This document shows, one piece after another, positions 40,072-52,202 of a stretch of DNA of 64,000 bases. The position numbers and the translations under genes were made by a program. How positions within the stretch are numbered: the stretch's first letter is position 1; every line of letters starts with the position of its first letter. The notes under the pieces are model-generated. The model was not told the DNA's origin. It did no database searches and was given only the letters and a program-made list of their open reading frames with translations. Location of the stretch: NCBI RefSeq assembly GCF_032362555.1, contig NC_083516.1:8767001-8831000 (forward strand), in the 5' to 3' direction. The DNA is from Amyelois transitella (Eukaryota; Arthropoda; Insecta; Lepidoptera; Pyralidae).

Positions 40072-40428
40072 TTTGAGAATTGTCCCCAGGTATTCATGAA
40101 GTCACAGCTGAATGTACTCGTCGCAGTCTTTTCGTGTGGTCTATCTACCCCGCAAGGGATATAGACGTGAGTGATTTTTATATGTATATGTACTTAAGTC
40201 CGACACTTTAGAATATAACCACTCCATATCATTCCCATGGATGTCGTAAAAGGCGACTTAGGGGAAAAGCTTATAAACTTCTAATTCCTTACCTGTCACT
40301 ATTTTGAATCTCAATTCTATCATTTAGCCAAACGGCTGAACGTGGCCTAACAGTCTTCAAGCCTGGTAGCTCTATCTACTCCTCAAGGTATAGACGTGAT
40401 TATATATATGTATGTATGTAGCAACCCT
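40072..40428 (+). mobile_element. Two worn SINE-like copies in tandem
   Basis: 40072-40190 is a 3' part (CTATCTACCCCGCAAGGG). 40195-40428 is a longer worn copy (AACCACTCCATATCATTCCC to TATATATGTATG). Confidence 0.65.
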
Positions 40429-40434
40429 AATTTG

Positions 40435-40605
40435 ACTTTCGCTAAGTTTCGCTATTACTGCATCCCCACTGTGACGTCACGACCGCCCTACATTTCGAGA
40501 GCTGCAACTACCAACCTAGTTTGGACGGATTGACATTCGTTCGCTATGGAATAACATTCTTGACATAACTTTCCTTTTAAGGCTCCGAAGACAAATGGCT
40601 AAAAC
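40435..40605 (+). repeat. Repeat segment shared with the zinc-finger intron 6 flank
   Basis: GCTGCAACTACCAACCTAG leads into GGATTGACATTCGTTCGC and GAATAACATTCTTGACATAAC. The second half matches 22449-22522 almost base for base; both are followed by a minus-strand SINE-like tail. Confidence 0.65.
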
Positions 40606-40868
40606 ATACACACATACACATACATATGGTCACGTCTGTGTCCCTTGCGGGGTAGACAGAGCCAACAGTCTTGAAAAGACTGAATGGCCACGTTCAGGTA
40701 TTTGGCTTAATGATAGAATTGAGATTCAAATAGTGACAGGTTGCTAGCCCATCGCCTTAAACAAGAATCCCAAGTTTGTAAGCCTATCCCTTAGTCGCCT
40801 TTTACGACAGCCATGGGAAAGAGATAGAGTGGTCCTATTCATTTTTGTATTGTTGCCGGGAACCACAC
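40606..40868 (-). mobile_element. SINE-like element, full length
   Basis: Complete minus-strand copy ending GGGAACCACAC at its 5' end. The 9-bp repeat GGCTAAAAC flanks it (40597-40605 and 40869-40877). Confidence 0.83.
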
Positions 40869-40924
40869 GGCTAAAACGTGGCTAAAAAATGGAGTATTAT
40901 GGTTTTCGCCATGTCTGTAACGGT

Positions 40925-41143
40925 AGCGATTATTCAGGCTCGATCGCCACAAAGGGAAGATCTGACGCGAGGCTAGGTTTTGTGCCTGGGGAACAGCGGC
41001 TCCAACGATGTTGTGTCAAAGGTTGTATGTATGCTCCAATCCGTGAAATCTTTGCTTGCGCGATTTAGACTCTTCACTGTTATTGGTTGATAGAGTCGCG
41101 TGATTGCCTGTTGTGAGTTGTGGCGTAGAGATGTCGCCACATG
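40925..41143 (+). mobile_element. Structured ~215-bp repeat, copy 2
   Basis: Sister of 29663-29883. CATGTCTGT precedes it (with AACG between) and follows it, a possible 8-9 bp target duplication. Ends GTGGCGTAGAGATGTCGCCAC, an inverted repeat around TAGAGATGT. Confidence 0.6.
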
Positions 41144-41700
41144 TCTGTCAAAGTTTTATTCGGAGACTATGAGAAATATAAGAATCCTTGAGAGAATAAA
41201 TTTAAGCGTTTAAGAATTATAATTAAATGTGATACTCGTATCACATTTCATTAGACAGAGTGATCAGATTCGAAAAAATTGTAAGAATCCCAAGTGTTTC
41301 CCTTGTTTGGCTCTTACAATCTGAACAGGAAGAGAAGTACACTATGTTTGTTAAGTGCATTGTATCATTAAAAGGAAGTTGTATCTTATTGGGTTGGAGA
41401 AATATTTGTACAGTCGATGTTTTGTCAAATATTTATATAAACTTGTATTCACTTAGTGAATTTCGTTCTTATCAATTCCGTGTTGAGATAATGCTAATGT
41501 TTATGCATGTTATCGCTTGACCTAAATAATGTAATATTTATTTTGTGTATCAGAGTAATATCATGTTGCGTCGTATTACACACACATAATATTAGGGCTT
41601 TGCCCTGGGTATAACTAATTCGTCCTCTACTAACAGAATACTATTTTGGGGAGTGCATTAGAGTTAACCTAACAGAGTAACAGATATTCTGGAGAGGCAC
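41144..41700. other. No gene recognised
   Basis: Contains an open frame at 41260-41520 with no recognisable motif. AT-rich. Confidence 0.3.
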
Positions 41701-41701
41701 C

Positions 41702-41815
41702 TGCATGGCACGCGCGAACAACTATCGCTGTCCCGTTTCACGTCACAATAAAAAGCGAATAGGCGATAGTATTTCGCGCGATGACAACTGCATCGCACGT
41801 GCCATTCTACGGAGT
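41702..41815. mobile_element. Fold-back (MITE-like) element, copy 2
   Basis: GCATGGCACGCGCGAAC on the left and GCATCGCACGTGCCAT on the right form the arms; inside them are CTATCGC and GCGATAG. The centre GTCACAATAAAAAGCGAATAG matches copy 1. Confidence 0.55.
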
Positions 41816-41989
41816 CAGACTATAGTCTATTATCTACTCCAAATCTTCTTAGAAGTCAGGAAACCTCCTCGTTTCAGTCGTGGTCTTCGTGTCTCAGTAA
41901 ACATTCATCAGCCTTGCAACCTCATTGGAGAGTTGAGGAACGTTTGACCATAAACCAGGAGTAGGAAAGTCAGGTCATTATACCAAACA

Positions 41990-43130
41990 AAATCTTACTT
42001 TCATGATGATGAATGAAAATTAAAAAATAAATACTTATGTAGAAATTATTCCTGTAGTTATTTGCACACCATTATCTTGCCGAAAATAATTAACGTGTAA
42101 CGAACAATAATATTATTTTCATTCCCACAATGTCACCTAGGTAGATGAACGTGCTTTTAATTGAACATACGGTTAATGTTATCATAACAATGTTATAAAA
42201 AATGTTTTGGTATAAAACAGTTTTCTCAAGTAGGTAAGAAATGTTCTGATATTTTGATCATCGACCCCCTTGTAATTAAAGTCACAAAACATCGAAACTA
42301 CGAGACAAAGGGAGAACAGATGTATATTTTATTTCTCGGAACAAATATTAATTAAAATTAAATGCCAAATAACCTTATACATAGTGTCTGGCATTAAAAG
42401 TTGAACGAAATTCTAGTCTATGGAAGCTGCGCAGAAATATTTTTCTGTACCTATAAAAAATTTCTACTGCGCCCTGTAGTGTCAAATTCTAGGGTCTACT
42501 TATTTGTTAGGTGCTATACTAACTTATTATACTTGAACTTACAAAACGCGACTACCTTGCGATGTGAACGAATGTTTTGAGAACGCTATTATTTGTTAAT
42601 GTTAGTAAGAATTACCTGACTGCATGGAGTGTTTTTAAAAACGTAAGTAAAGGAAAGTCTATGTATTCACCTAACAACAATTTGCGATCATTATCATAAA
42701 AATATGCACGTTATCGAAGTAGATCAAATTAAAATATGAAAGTCCCTTTTTTAGGTTACCGAAATTTGGAAAAGCGAAACTCTTAAGAAAAAGCATGCTA
42801 TAAAGTTTAAATTTGGAAGGTACTCGTATGTAGGCCAATTCGATAAACCATTTAAATTTGTGCACTTTGATTTCGACATTGATTAGATAAAATGTACAAC
42901 TTTTATTCTGTACTCTCGGTATTTTGCGTTGCGGCTGAATAAATCATCGGATTTTACCTGCCTCATTTGACTAAGAAAATGAGAGCCATTACCGTCTTCC
43001 ATAAGAAGTTGTATTTAGCCCTCGGAAAATCAAAGAGCATTTTGTAGTAGGCCATTATTTTTACTTGGTTATTGAATTATATACCTACTGGAATAGGGAC
43101 TCGGCCCGTCTTCGCGCGGGTATAATTTAT
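41990..43130. other. Gene-free AT-rich DNA
   Basis: No coding segment, no clear repeat copy. Confidence 0.3.
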
Positions 43131-43141
43131 AATTTATATTT

Positions 43142-43341
43142 TATCGTAAAAGCCGACTAAGGGGTAGGCTTATAAACTTGGGATTCTTCTTTTAGGCGAT
43201 AGGCTAGCAACCTGTCACTATTTGAATCTCAATCCTATCTTAAAGCCAAATAGCTGAACGTAGCCTATCAGTCTTTACAAGACTGTAGGCTTTGTCTACC
43301 CCGCAAGGGATATAGACGTGATTATATGTATGTATGTATAA
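43142..43341 (+). mobile_element. SINE-like element, 5'-truncated
   Basis: ATCGTAAAAGCCGACTAAGG to ATATGTATGTATG. TATAATTTATA-type sequence on both sides suggests a target duplication. Confidence 0.78.
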
Positions 43342-43735
43342 TTAATATGTAGACCTTCCTCAGAAAACCCCTCTTTCCAATATTTCAAACAAACTCTCCG
43401 AGGTAAGCGCATACAAACATACAGAGAAAATTGGAGGACTTTTCTTAGAATATGTAGTGATTCGGTGAAGTGGTAAAGGCGTAGGTAGGTAGGTAGTAAA
43501 TGATAAAAAACATGGGTTCGAATCGGCAAGCATCGATTCCAAACTATGTTCCAAGCTGAGTCAGTTTACCTTGTTACTTTTTACTTCGCCATCCAGAATC
43601 GTGACGAACATAGGCTCCACCCAAGAAGGACGTAACAATTATTAAATAAATCTTTATTATTTATATATATATCGATTATTATCTAATAATAAGGGTCCGA
43701 ATCCTGCAAAAAAAATGAAGCCAGTGTATATCCGT

Positions 43736-43856
43736 ATCGCCTATAAGGAGAATCAAATAAAGTTTCTTAGACTTTCCCTAAGTCGCCTTTTACGACATCC
43801 ATGGGAAAAAATTATGGAGTGGTTCTATTCTAAAGTACCGGGAACCACACGGCAAC
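43736..43856 (-). mobile_element. SINE-like element, 5' part
   Basis: ATCGCCTATAAGGAG to CGGGAACCACACGGC on the plus strand is the complement of the 5' 120 bp; the tail half is missing. Confidence 0.7.
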
Positions 43857-44449
43857 GAAAGAAAGAAAGGAAAGAAGATAGGCACGAAACGGGAGATGGA
43901 AAAGTCGGTAAATGATAATATCTTCCACAATAAACACGCGTTTTCATCAAGTAATAAATAAAGATACCTATAGGTAGTATAGTTCTCAGCGACAAATAAA
44001 GATAGATAGCCTAATAACTTCAGCTCGTGGCAATCACCATTCGTTTTTGTCACTTTCTGTGCCAAATAATCCCGAAATGCAGTCATCGGATTGTATTTCC
44101 TGTTTTTAACACGACAATCCCACAATTGTGACTCATGCGCATTTTAACAATTGATACTTTCTCAGAATATCAGCGCGGCTGTTGTTTTAGCGTCCACATA
44201 AAATATACTACTACATCGTCTCACGTCAAACTTATAACACCCCTCTTTTTTGAGCGAGAGTAAAATTTTAAGATAAGTATTAAACAAAATTTATTAAAAT
44301 TTTTACGTTAAGTGCATTTGCGGAAATAATAGACATTTAAGTATCATTTCATTTTTATCTTTTATACATTTGTAGCTTATAGGTACATACATTTGTAGTA
44401 TAGCTAATATTTACGTAGGTAACTCCTTTTCGTATTTTCATTTCAGAAT

Positions 44450-44625
44450 TAGCTTATACCCGCGACTTCGTCGGCGTTGTTTCTTTTTTCGCAATAAAAA
44501 GTAGCCTATGTTCTTCCTCAGGATCAAATCTATATCTGTACCAAATTTTATTAAAATCGGTTCAGGTGGTTTAGGCGTGAAAGCGTAACAGACGGACAGA
44601 GTTACTTTCGCATGTTCCATTACTG
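44450..44625 (-). mobile_element. Helitron-like element, 3' part
   Basis: Reverse orientation: TACCCGCGACTTCGTCGGC, AAAAAGTAGCCTATGTTC, GGTTCAGGTGGTTTAGGCG, ACAGAGTTACTTTCGCATG. Confidence 0.65.
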
Positions 44626-44837
44626 TGCCAACCTGAACAAATATTTATAGGTACATGTGAATCGTGATTCTCTACGTTTTCGCTTGCCAAATTAGTATTG
44701 CAGTCTACGTCTAACTCGTGATAATGCCGTTTTGTAAATAACAGTTAACCTATTTCAAATTAAACTCCTTTTTAGCCCCAAAGAAAAAAAAACCTAATCA
44801 TCGTTAGTTTACCATAAACTGTGACCTTAATAGTAAA

Positions 44838-44970
44838 ATACCTGAAACCGATGAGCTTGCATGAAGAAGGTTAAGAATGTGGATGAAGCGAAAGAAGTAT
44901 GCATCTACATCTTTCAAGATGTAGCCTCGGCCTTTTCCTCCGGGAAAGAGGAATATTTAATGTTTGTCTG
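44838..44970 (+). mobile_element. RTE-type LINE, worn 3' fragment
   Basis: TACCTGAAACCGATGAGC, AAGAATGTGGATGAAGCG, then CCTCCGGGAAAGAGGAAT. Contains small deletions. Confidence 0.7.
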
Positions 44971-45744
44971 TGGGAACCTTAACATCCACAGTTTCATTGC
45001 CAAATTAGTATTTCAGTCAACATATTTATGGTAAAAAACCGTTTCGCAGATTAACGTTATTAGTAAGCGTTTCTTTTTCAGCCTGTAGAAAAAAGGCAAT
45101 CTTAAATTGAACCCTGTTTAATGTGAACAACTTAAAGCTTTTCTGTTTGGTCAGCTGGTAAACTGGTAGAGAATGGCAAACGGCATTAAGTCCGCCTTTT
45201 GTACACTTTTTTGTGTGATAAAATTTTAAATAAATAAATGAACCCTGTCCAATCTGGTGCATCGCTAGTTACCATAAAACACTATCTATAACCGGAAGTC
45301 CAATCTCCATCAACCCACACTAAAACTGGGAGTTTAGGCTAACGCAATCCCAGATGCAATGATTTACACAGATTATGTAACCCACTTGGTGCTAGAAGCA
45401 ATCAACATCTGATTGAGTGCCACTCCGTACCGCATCAAACCAAGTTTACGATTTAAGGCCGTTCTTACATTCGGATTAGTGGGACTTGCACTTGCACCTA
45501 CTGGCATCAAAGTAAAGAAAATTTTCATCTACTTAATATTTATTTGATCAGTTCATAGATTAATCAATAATGTGAGTAAAGAAAATGATTGTTTTAAACT
45601 TAATTTTTCTTTTAATGTTCAAAAATAAAGGTTAACCGAGGAAGGCCCATCCAATATTTATTTGTTGTTCACTAATTCGTGCATTTGTTACGGCAACTTA
45701 ATTGCCCGCGATCTGATATGTATTAACTTTAACGTTTATTCTTT
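44971..45744. other. No gene recognised
   Basis: Short open frames lack motifs. No clear repeat copy. Confidence 0.3.
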
Positions 45745-45758
45745 TTTAGAGAAAATAC

Positions 45759-45876
45759 ATACATACATACATACATATGATCACGTCTATATCCCTTGCG
45801 GGGTAGACAGAGCCAACAGTCTTGAAAAGACTGAATGGCCACGTTCAGCTATTTGGCTTAATGATAGAACTAGATG
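45759..45876 (-). mobile_element. SINE-like element, 5'-truncated
   Basis: Short minus-strand 3' part with a clean 14-bp duplication TTTAGAGAAAATAC (45745-45758 and 45877-45890), so it inserted in this truncated form. Confidence 0.83.
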
Positions 45877-46427
45877 TTTAGAGAAAATACCCTCATTTAA
45901 TTTGTCCAAACTTTACTTTTTTTTTAAATATCTCAAATTATAAAAATTATTCATATAATAATATCATAGCAAAATTCCTAATGCTAAGATTATCGAAGTT
46001 TCTATTGTCTTAGGCATATTTAAACCGAGCTGTATTTCCTTTACTTAACTAAACAATCTTCTAAACCTAATGAGGAAACGGCCATACATGTTGCAAGAGG
46101 AAGGAAAGATTAGATGTCCTACTTTCCGAACGGAATCAACAAAACAGTCGTTTCGTCAATGTTTATAGGGTGATGCGAGTACCTTCTGCCCACATCAACT
46201 CATCTGGGCTATATCTGAAGCGTTGCACAAGGAGTAAACTGCCCAGTTGTATGATTTGCCTTGCCCCTGTTGGTATGGTTTTGGGAAACGGAACATATCT
46301 TTGCGTCTACTCTGGGGAACAGAGCTTGGGGTTCACCTGTGGTTGTAAAATAGGCTACCCCACCACAACCCATGGCCTTCAACAACAACCTTCCGGTTAT
46401 CGTCTCCGAATCATAGAAGGAGTGTGT

Positions 46428-46473
46428 AGCTTTCGAGTTTCCTCTGTAACAACAGAGGAAACTCGAAAGCTAT
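46428..46473. repeat. Perfect 21-bp inverted repeat, loop AACA
   Basis: Arms 46428-46448 and 46453-46473 are exact complements (TAGCTTTCGAGTTTCC against GGAAACTCGAAAGCTA and so on). It sits at the end of a 300-bp GC-richer segment of unknown origin. Confidence 0.85.
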
Positions 46474-46601
46474 AGCGCACCCTTTTTTGACACCCCTACA
46501 AAATCTCTTTAGTGTCCTTTTAGTTTTTGTAATAACTATACTCTAGGGTCTAGAAACTTGAAATTTCATATGTTGGTTCCTTATAATAGAGTTTAGTTCC
46601 T

Positions 46602-46699
46602 TAGCCAAATAGCTGAGCGTGGCCTATCAATCTTTTCAAGACTGTTGGCTCTGTCTACCCCACAAGGGATATAGACGTGACCATATGTATGTATGTATG
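46602..46699 (+). mobile_element. SINE-like element, 3' part
   Basis: TTAGCCAAATAGCTGAGCG to ATATGTATGTATGTATGG. Confidence 0.72.
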
Positions 46700-47229
46700 G
46701 TCCTGTGTCAGTAATGCTCTAATGGAGTCTAAGATTTCCCGAAATTCCAACGGGAATAGAAATTAATGGCATTTTTCGTGTCACGTGTGCAAAGCCACCG
46801 GCCTGCATTAGTCTTAATTAAATACATACTTCTTTAAAACACGTTTTGTTTTGTTTTGTAAATAATGTGCGGCAGAATTGTTTGATATAACTTATTTACC
46901 ATACGAAAAATTGTAGAAGAAATATTCGGAGGCAATGCAAATGTAATTATGCAAACAATATACGTTTTTGGTATAAATTTGACGGAGAGAAATGCGAATT
47001 TTCCTCTGATCCCAGGATTCCCATAATGTATTTATTCTATTCTGAACAAAACAGGGAACATACATGGGTATAGACATGATAAACAAAACAACTTTAAGTA
47101 AAATTAGGTACCACGCAAAAGGCCAGTGGATTAATTTACAAAAATACAAAAGACCAAAAATTGGATCAAATTTAAAAAATATAAAGCCATCTACTATCCA
47201 AATTATACCCGTATAATAAACACTTTAGT

Positions 47230-47462
47230 TTTAATTAGCAGATGCCCGCGACTTCGTTCGCCGTGAAATTTCCATTGACAATCTTGCATACCCTCTTTTA
47301 ACCTCTTCTCCTTTTTTTTCACAATAAAAAAGTAACTTACGTCTTCCTCAAGGTCAACTCTATATCGATACTAAATTTCATCAAAATTGGTTCAGTAATT
47401 TAGGCGTAAAAGCGTGACAGACAGACAGAGTTACTTCCACATTTATAATATAAGTAGGGATG
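47230..47462 (-). mobile_element. Helitron-like element
   Basis: Reverse orientation: ATGCCCGCGACTTCGTTCGC, AAAAAAGTAACTTACGTC, GGTTCAGTAATTTAGGCG, CACATTTATAATATAAGTAG. Confidence 0.65.
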
Positions 47463-47519
47463 TTTTTTTTTTTACTTTTCCTTTAAATTATTTGAATTTC
47501 TCAACTCTTACGAAACCTG

Positions 47520-47786
47520 TGCCGTGTGGTTCCCGGCACTATTACAAAAAAGAATAGGACCACTCCATCTCTTTCCCATGGATGTCGTAAAAGGCGACTA
47601 AGGGATAGGCTTATAAACTTAGGATTCCTCTTTTAGGCGATGGGCTAGCAACCTGTCACTATTTGAATCTCGGTTCTATCATTAAGCCAAATAGCTGAAC
47701 GTGGCCATTCAGTCTTTTTCAAGACTGTTGGCTCTGTCTACCCCGCAAGGGATATAGACGTGATCATATGTATGTATGTATGTATG
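47520..47786 (+). mobile_element. SINE-like element, full length, young
   Basis: Bracketed by a perfect 13-bp duplication CTTACGAAACCTG (47507-47519 and 47787-47799). Shares the diagnostic variants CACTATTAC, TAGGATTCCTC and CTCGGTTC with the copy at 21941-22227. Confidence 0.9.
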
Positions 47787-47800
47787 TATGCTTACGAAAC

Positions 47801-47945
47801 CTGACCTGAAACCGCCGAGCCTGCATGAAGAGAGTTATGAATGTGGATGAAGCGAAGGAAGTATGCAGAGATCGTGGCAAGTGGAAAGAGGTAGTCTCTG
47901 CCTACCCCTCCGAGAAGGAGGCGTGATTTTATGTATGTATGTATG
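47801..47945 (+). mobile_element. RTE-type LINE, 3' fragment
   Basis: TGAAACCGCCGAGCCTGC to GCGTGATTTTATGTATG: last ~40 codons and tail. Starts directly behind the target duplication of the SINE-like copy at 47.5 kb. Confidence 0.82.
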
Positions 47946-49260
47946 TTTCTCTACTCTTTTTCTTATAAAACAATTCCGTTGAACACGCTAACTGGAAAAT
48001 AACTTTCCACAGTTTTCACCAAAATTTTACTATCACCACGTTTGCGTAACCCTAAAAATGAGATGTTTAATTCAAGATACGCTGTCTGACGAAAGTCCCA
48101 TTTAGGCCATCTCCGAAAATATCGCGACCCCACGCTAAAAATATAAGTAAAAAATCGTGCCTATTTTGCGCATAAACATTTTGAATAAAGAGCTCTAAAA
48201 AGCTCACTCGTCCCTCGCGTCGCTGCCAACTACATCATTTTGGAAATTTGATTTTGTACTTTGCAGAATCAGTTGGCACGCGCGTGAAATGGAATTTCTA
48301 TTTGAATTTTGGTAAAGTCGGTCTAAGTAGCATTCAATAAATTAATAGAAGTGGGTTTATTGTTAATTTAACTGACACGTCGCATTCTCTCTCACATTTA
48401 TATAGTTAAAATAACAAAGATAGAAAACGTAAATAGCCACTACTTCCTGCTGTATTTATGATTTTTCTGACGTCCACCGAGCACAACTCGGTCACCCAGG
48501 TACTTTGACTAAAGCTAGAAGGTCCTTACAAAGATTGTGACAATACACAACTGGTTTTTCCTCTTCAAGGACCCAAAAAGTAGTTCCATCGATGGGTGCG
48601 TACTGTATAACAGCACAATGAATGAATGATTTTTTTGAATGAATGAATGATTTATTATGCATTGAATGAGTCATAATACAGTTGTTACATTTGTTTGAAG
48701 CACTTAACATTCAGCCGCAGTTGGCATGCAAAAATATAGTCTTATGGATTTACATTATTAACATCATCAAATAAATTAATCAATACAATACATTATTATA
48801 TAAATCAGACAGTTAAATGATATACTCATTTCAATCAGTGATTATTATAATTTACAGTCAATAATTATTATAATTTTCTTACTACTTACACAGACTACGC
48901 TTACACAGTTTGAGTAATATACATGGTATGTACCTATGTGTTATTTCGTGGATAGTCTGTTATTGATCTGGGATTAAGTGAAAACGTAGTGACGTGTGAA
49001 AAATTTATCGCCGAAAGGTTTCCTCGCTTTAGAAGCCTGTTCAAGTAGTTTCAAGTATACTAAGTACAGATTAGGCGTGCTCGCGCTTAGCCGGGGTCCA
49101 TTACATCGAGTCGGAAACTCGACTAGGGTTAAATGTAACTAAATGACTTGTTCCTTGACTAGTGACGACTGAGTAAAGCTATTTGTGTTTTGGTTTGAAA
49201 ACCACCACACGTATCTGGTCGTTGAGAAATCTTTTTTGTCACATAAATATATATACATAT
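47946..49260. other. Gene-free DNA
   Basis: Only short frames without motifs. GAATGAATGATT repeats briefly near 48617-48652. Confidence 0.3.
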
Positions 49261-49261
49261 A

Positions 49262-49475
49262 TCGGTAAGGTAAAACATCGTGAGGAAACCAGCTCATTCA
49301 GGCAACTGAATGTGTAACCATGGATTTAAAACGGGTAAGGTTTTAGGTCAGATGAGAGTAGCTTTGTGTAAAAACCTGGCTCATCCAATCTAGGATACAT
49401 GGTCAAAGGTTCACCAGGCTCCTCTCCAGAGAGGTGAGGCTGCAACCGGGACTATAGCCAGGAGTAAGCATATAT
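49262..49475 (+). repeat. Worn repeat shared with 29.54-29.66 kb
   Basis: CATCGTGAGGAAACCAGC, CAACTGAATGTGTAACCATGG, then GGGACTATAGCCAGGAGTAAG. Resembles a 5' part of a SINE or LINE family; type not established. Confidence 0.45.
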
Positions 49476-49672
49476 TACATATATTACATAATAAATATAT
49501 ATATGTTACATATAGATCGTGATCAATTATTATTATAGACTACCTGAGCAGAATGGAAGAAGTCTGTCTTTGCCGAGTTCTGTTATCCTCTTGTTTTTTT
49601 CGCTATTAACTTCATTCCTGGATCGTCCTGTTATATTAATTTGGGTCTTCGCATTTCATATTTTTATATGCA

Positions 49673-49872
49673 TACATACATAGTCTAGTCCCTTGCGGGG
49701 TTAGACAGAGCCAACAGTCTTGAAAAGACTGAACGGTGACGTTCGACTGTATGGCTAAAAAAAGTGGAATTGAGATTCAAATAGATCGGGTTCCTTGCCC
49801 GGCCCTTGAAGGAAGGCTACAAGAAAGAAGAAGAAGTTTATAATCTCTTCATTTAGTCGTCTTTACGACATA
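49673..49872 (-). mobile_element. Worn SINE-like element
   Basis: CATACATACATAGTCTAG, CCCTTGCGGGGTTAGACAG, then a distorted body and TTTAGTCGTCTTTACGAC. Confidence 0.6.
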
Positions 49873-50319
49873 TGGGTTCATATATTTGTATTCCCCAATG
49901 TCAATTCCAATCTCCTATCATCAATATTACATAATCCGAACGTGGTTTACTTGTTTACAAACAAAACCCTAGACTAATACTATCTAGACAAATTAACACG
50001 GCCACTGTTTGCCTTTCAATGTTAACATCTTTGTTTGCATACAAATTTACATAGTTCTCGTGTGTGTACACGTGTATGCGTTATGTAAGGATAGAATTGT
50101 CCATATGTCCGCATGTCGCTGAAACTATCATTTGCAGACAATCATTATATTATCGTTCAAGATTATGTAATGTTATACGCAGTACGCCGCTGCGTAGTAG
50201 TTCGTACTTTGTAACTTTCCAAAGGGCGTAGGTATGTATTTCAAATGTAACATTATGACTTTCGTTTATCAAATGAATGTCATTGTGTCCAACTATTGGT
50301 TTTTATTATCCGTACTTAT

Positions 50320-50505
50320 CTTATATATAAAATTCTCGTGTCACAATGTTCGTTCCCGTACTCCTCTGAAACGGCTTGACCGATTCTCATGTCATTTTGT
50401 GAGCATATTGAGTAGGTTTGAGAATCGGCCAACATTTATTTTTCATACCCCTTAATGCTAAGGGTTGTCTACCCTTAACATTTTTTTAACTAGAAATTAC
50501 TTATA
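50320..50505 (+). mobile_element. Non-autonomous repeat starting TATATAAAATTCTCG
   Basis: ATATATAAAATTCTCGTGTC, CCTCTGAAACGGCTTGACC and ACCCCTTAATGCTAAGGG follow in order, ending near TTTTTTAACTAG. I take it as a Helitron-type or similar non-autonomous element from its start and CTAG end. Confidence 0.5.
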
Positions 50506-50539
50506 AAATATTTATATGGAAAAACAGCTAGTTCTAAAT

Positions 50540-50729
50540 TTACATACATACATAAAATCACGCCTCTTTCCCGGAGGGGTAGGCAGAGACTACCTCTTTC
50601 CACTTACCACGATCCCTGCATACTTCCTTTGCTTCATCCACATTCATAACTCTCTTCATGCAAGCTCGGCGGTTTCGGGTACTTTTGACCTGACCCTTTA
50701 CCAGGACGTCCTTAATTTGATCAAGATAT
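50540..50729 (-). mobile_element. RTE-type LINE, 5'-truncated
   Basis: Minus-strand copy of the last ~58 codons (TYLDQIKDVLVKGQVKSTRN onward) and tail. Bracketed by GTTCTAAAT (50531-50539 and 50730-50738). Confidence 0.88.
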
Positions 50730-51438
50730 GTTCTAAATATAGAAGAAGAAAATGAATGGCATATCAACGCACAGCCCCGATCCAAGCACTAGTCTATTGA
50801 CTTGAAATTTTGCCGTGTAGGTTTTTTATGTGGTCTAGATGCAGCCCTAAGAGAGAGATTTCCGAAATTCACGCGGGAACAGGTTTATGGTGATTCATTA
50901 ACGCGGACGGAGCCGTGGACGTCCCCCAACTATAAATCAAAGATTTTGTAAATTGAGAGCGTGTCAAATTTTTCACCTTATAATTTACCTAAATACTCGT
51001 ATGGGTAACAATTTTTCCATGAAAATGGACAGAATTGCTTACGAAATTATAAGTATAATAGATTTTAGAATTCCCCTTTGTGCAGTATTGGAGCGGAGAA
51101 AATATATTGACGTGTTTGCACGCTCTAGTTATTTGTAATGCTATAATACAAAACAATTTATGATCACACAATGAGATAGTGCAGAAAACGTCTGAATATT
51201 TTATTGACTAGGTGCTGTGAAATCTGATAAAGAAATTATTTAAGTATCCTATTTATAATTAAATTAATTAATGTTAATGAAAGAGGGCACTGATTGACTG
51301 ATGTATCAACGTGCAGCCCAAAAGCTTAGGTCTAGAGATTCGAAATTTGGCCAAGAGGTTTGTCATAATTTGGTCTAGAGATGAACTAAGGGAGGAATAT
51401 GTTTTTCAATACTTGCGGAAACAAATCATCGAGATTGG

Positions 51439-52202
51439 AAAGAATCCTGTATCTTGATCGTGATAAAATTTTGGCTATTTATACGATGTTTGCCTTATAA
51501 TCCTAGTATAACAGAGCACAAAGTAATTTTGTTACTAAGAGTCGCATGGCACATTTTCATTTAAAGTAATTTCATCATTAGATTCTGATGCTTTTTTTCC
51601 AAAGTTGATCACCTTTCTATGAAAATCCAGTGTTTTCCTTAGGTAATGAAAAGTTGCATATTTTTTTCCATGGAGCCTAACTCTACTATTTAACCTTTGT
51701 TATGTGAAATAATACGAAAATAACGACATCATGTTCTAGCTAGACTTACAGGAACTAATAATATAGGTAATAATCTATGTAATAAATTAACTGGATAAAT
51801 TAATCGTAAACATTTGCATGCGTACATTAATTATAATATTCTTGTTTATTTCACAACTGACGAACAAATTAATATGCTTTCTTCGTTCTAGTGGTTAATT
51901 AATGTTAATTTATTAACCTTGACAGCAGGTTACAATTACGACAATTAAGAAGCAATTGATATTTATTTCCTATTTGTTGTCAACATTGTCAATATACTTG
52001 TCTTTACAACTTATATTCTATCTATTCCTTAATATAGTAGGCCCAATAGTTAAAGTCCATCTTTTATAAACTTTGTGGTCACTGTACACAAAGGTTTTTT
52101 TAAATAAAATTAAAGTTATATAAAAAAAATACAAATAACTTTTGCAAAGCCAAATAATATAAAAATTATAATCCTTTAAGATAATTGTTATGATCATAGA
52201 AA
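51439..52202. other. No gene recognised
   Basis: AT-rich. 50800-51440 carries two worn copies of a repeat with TGGTCTAGA and CTAAGRGAG blocks. Nothing else supported. Confidence 0.3.

Noticed and set aside
45662..45943. Open frames containing HTYIHTYDHVYIPCGVDRA-type sequence (several places)
   Set aside because: These are translations of the SINE-like 3' tail (CATACATA repeats plus CCCTTGCGGGG), not genes.
46170..46475. 101-codon plus-strand frame before the 21-bp hairpin
   Set aside because: It runs through the hairpin and has no recognisable domain. The segment is more likely part of an unidentified repeat.
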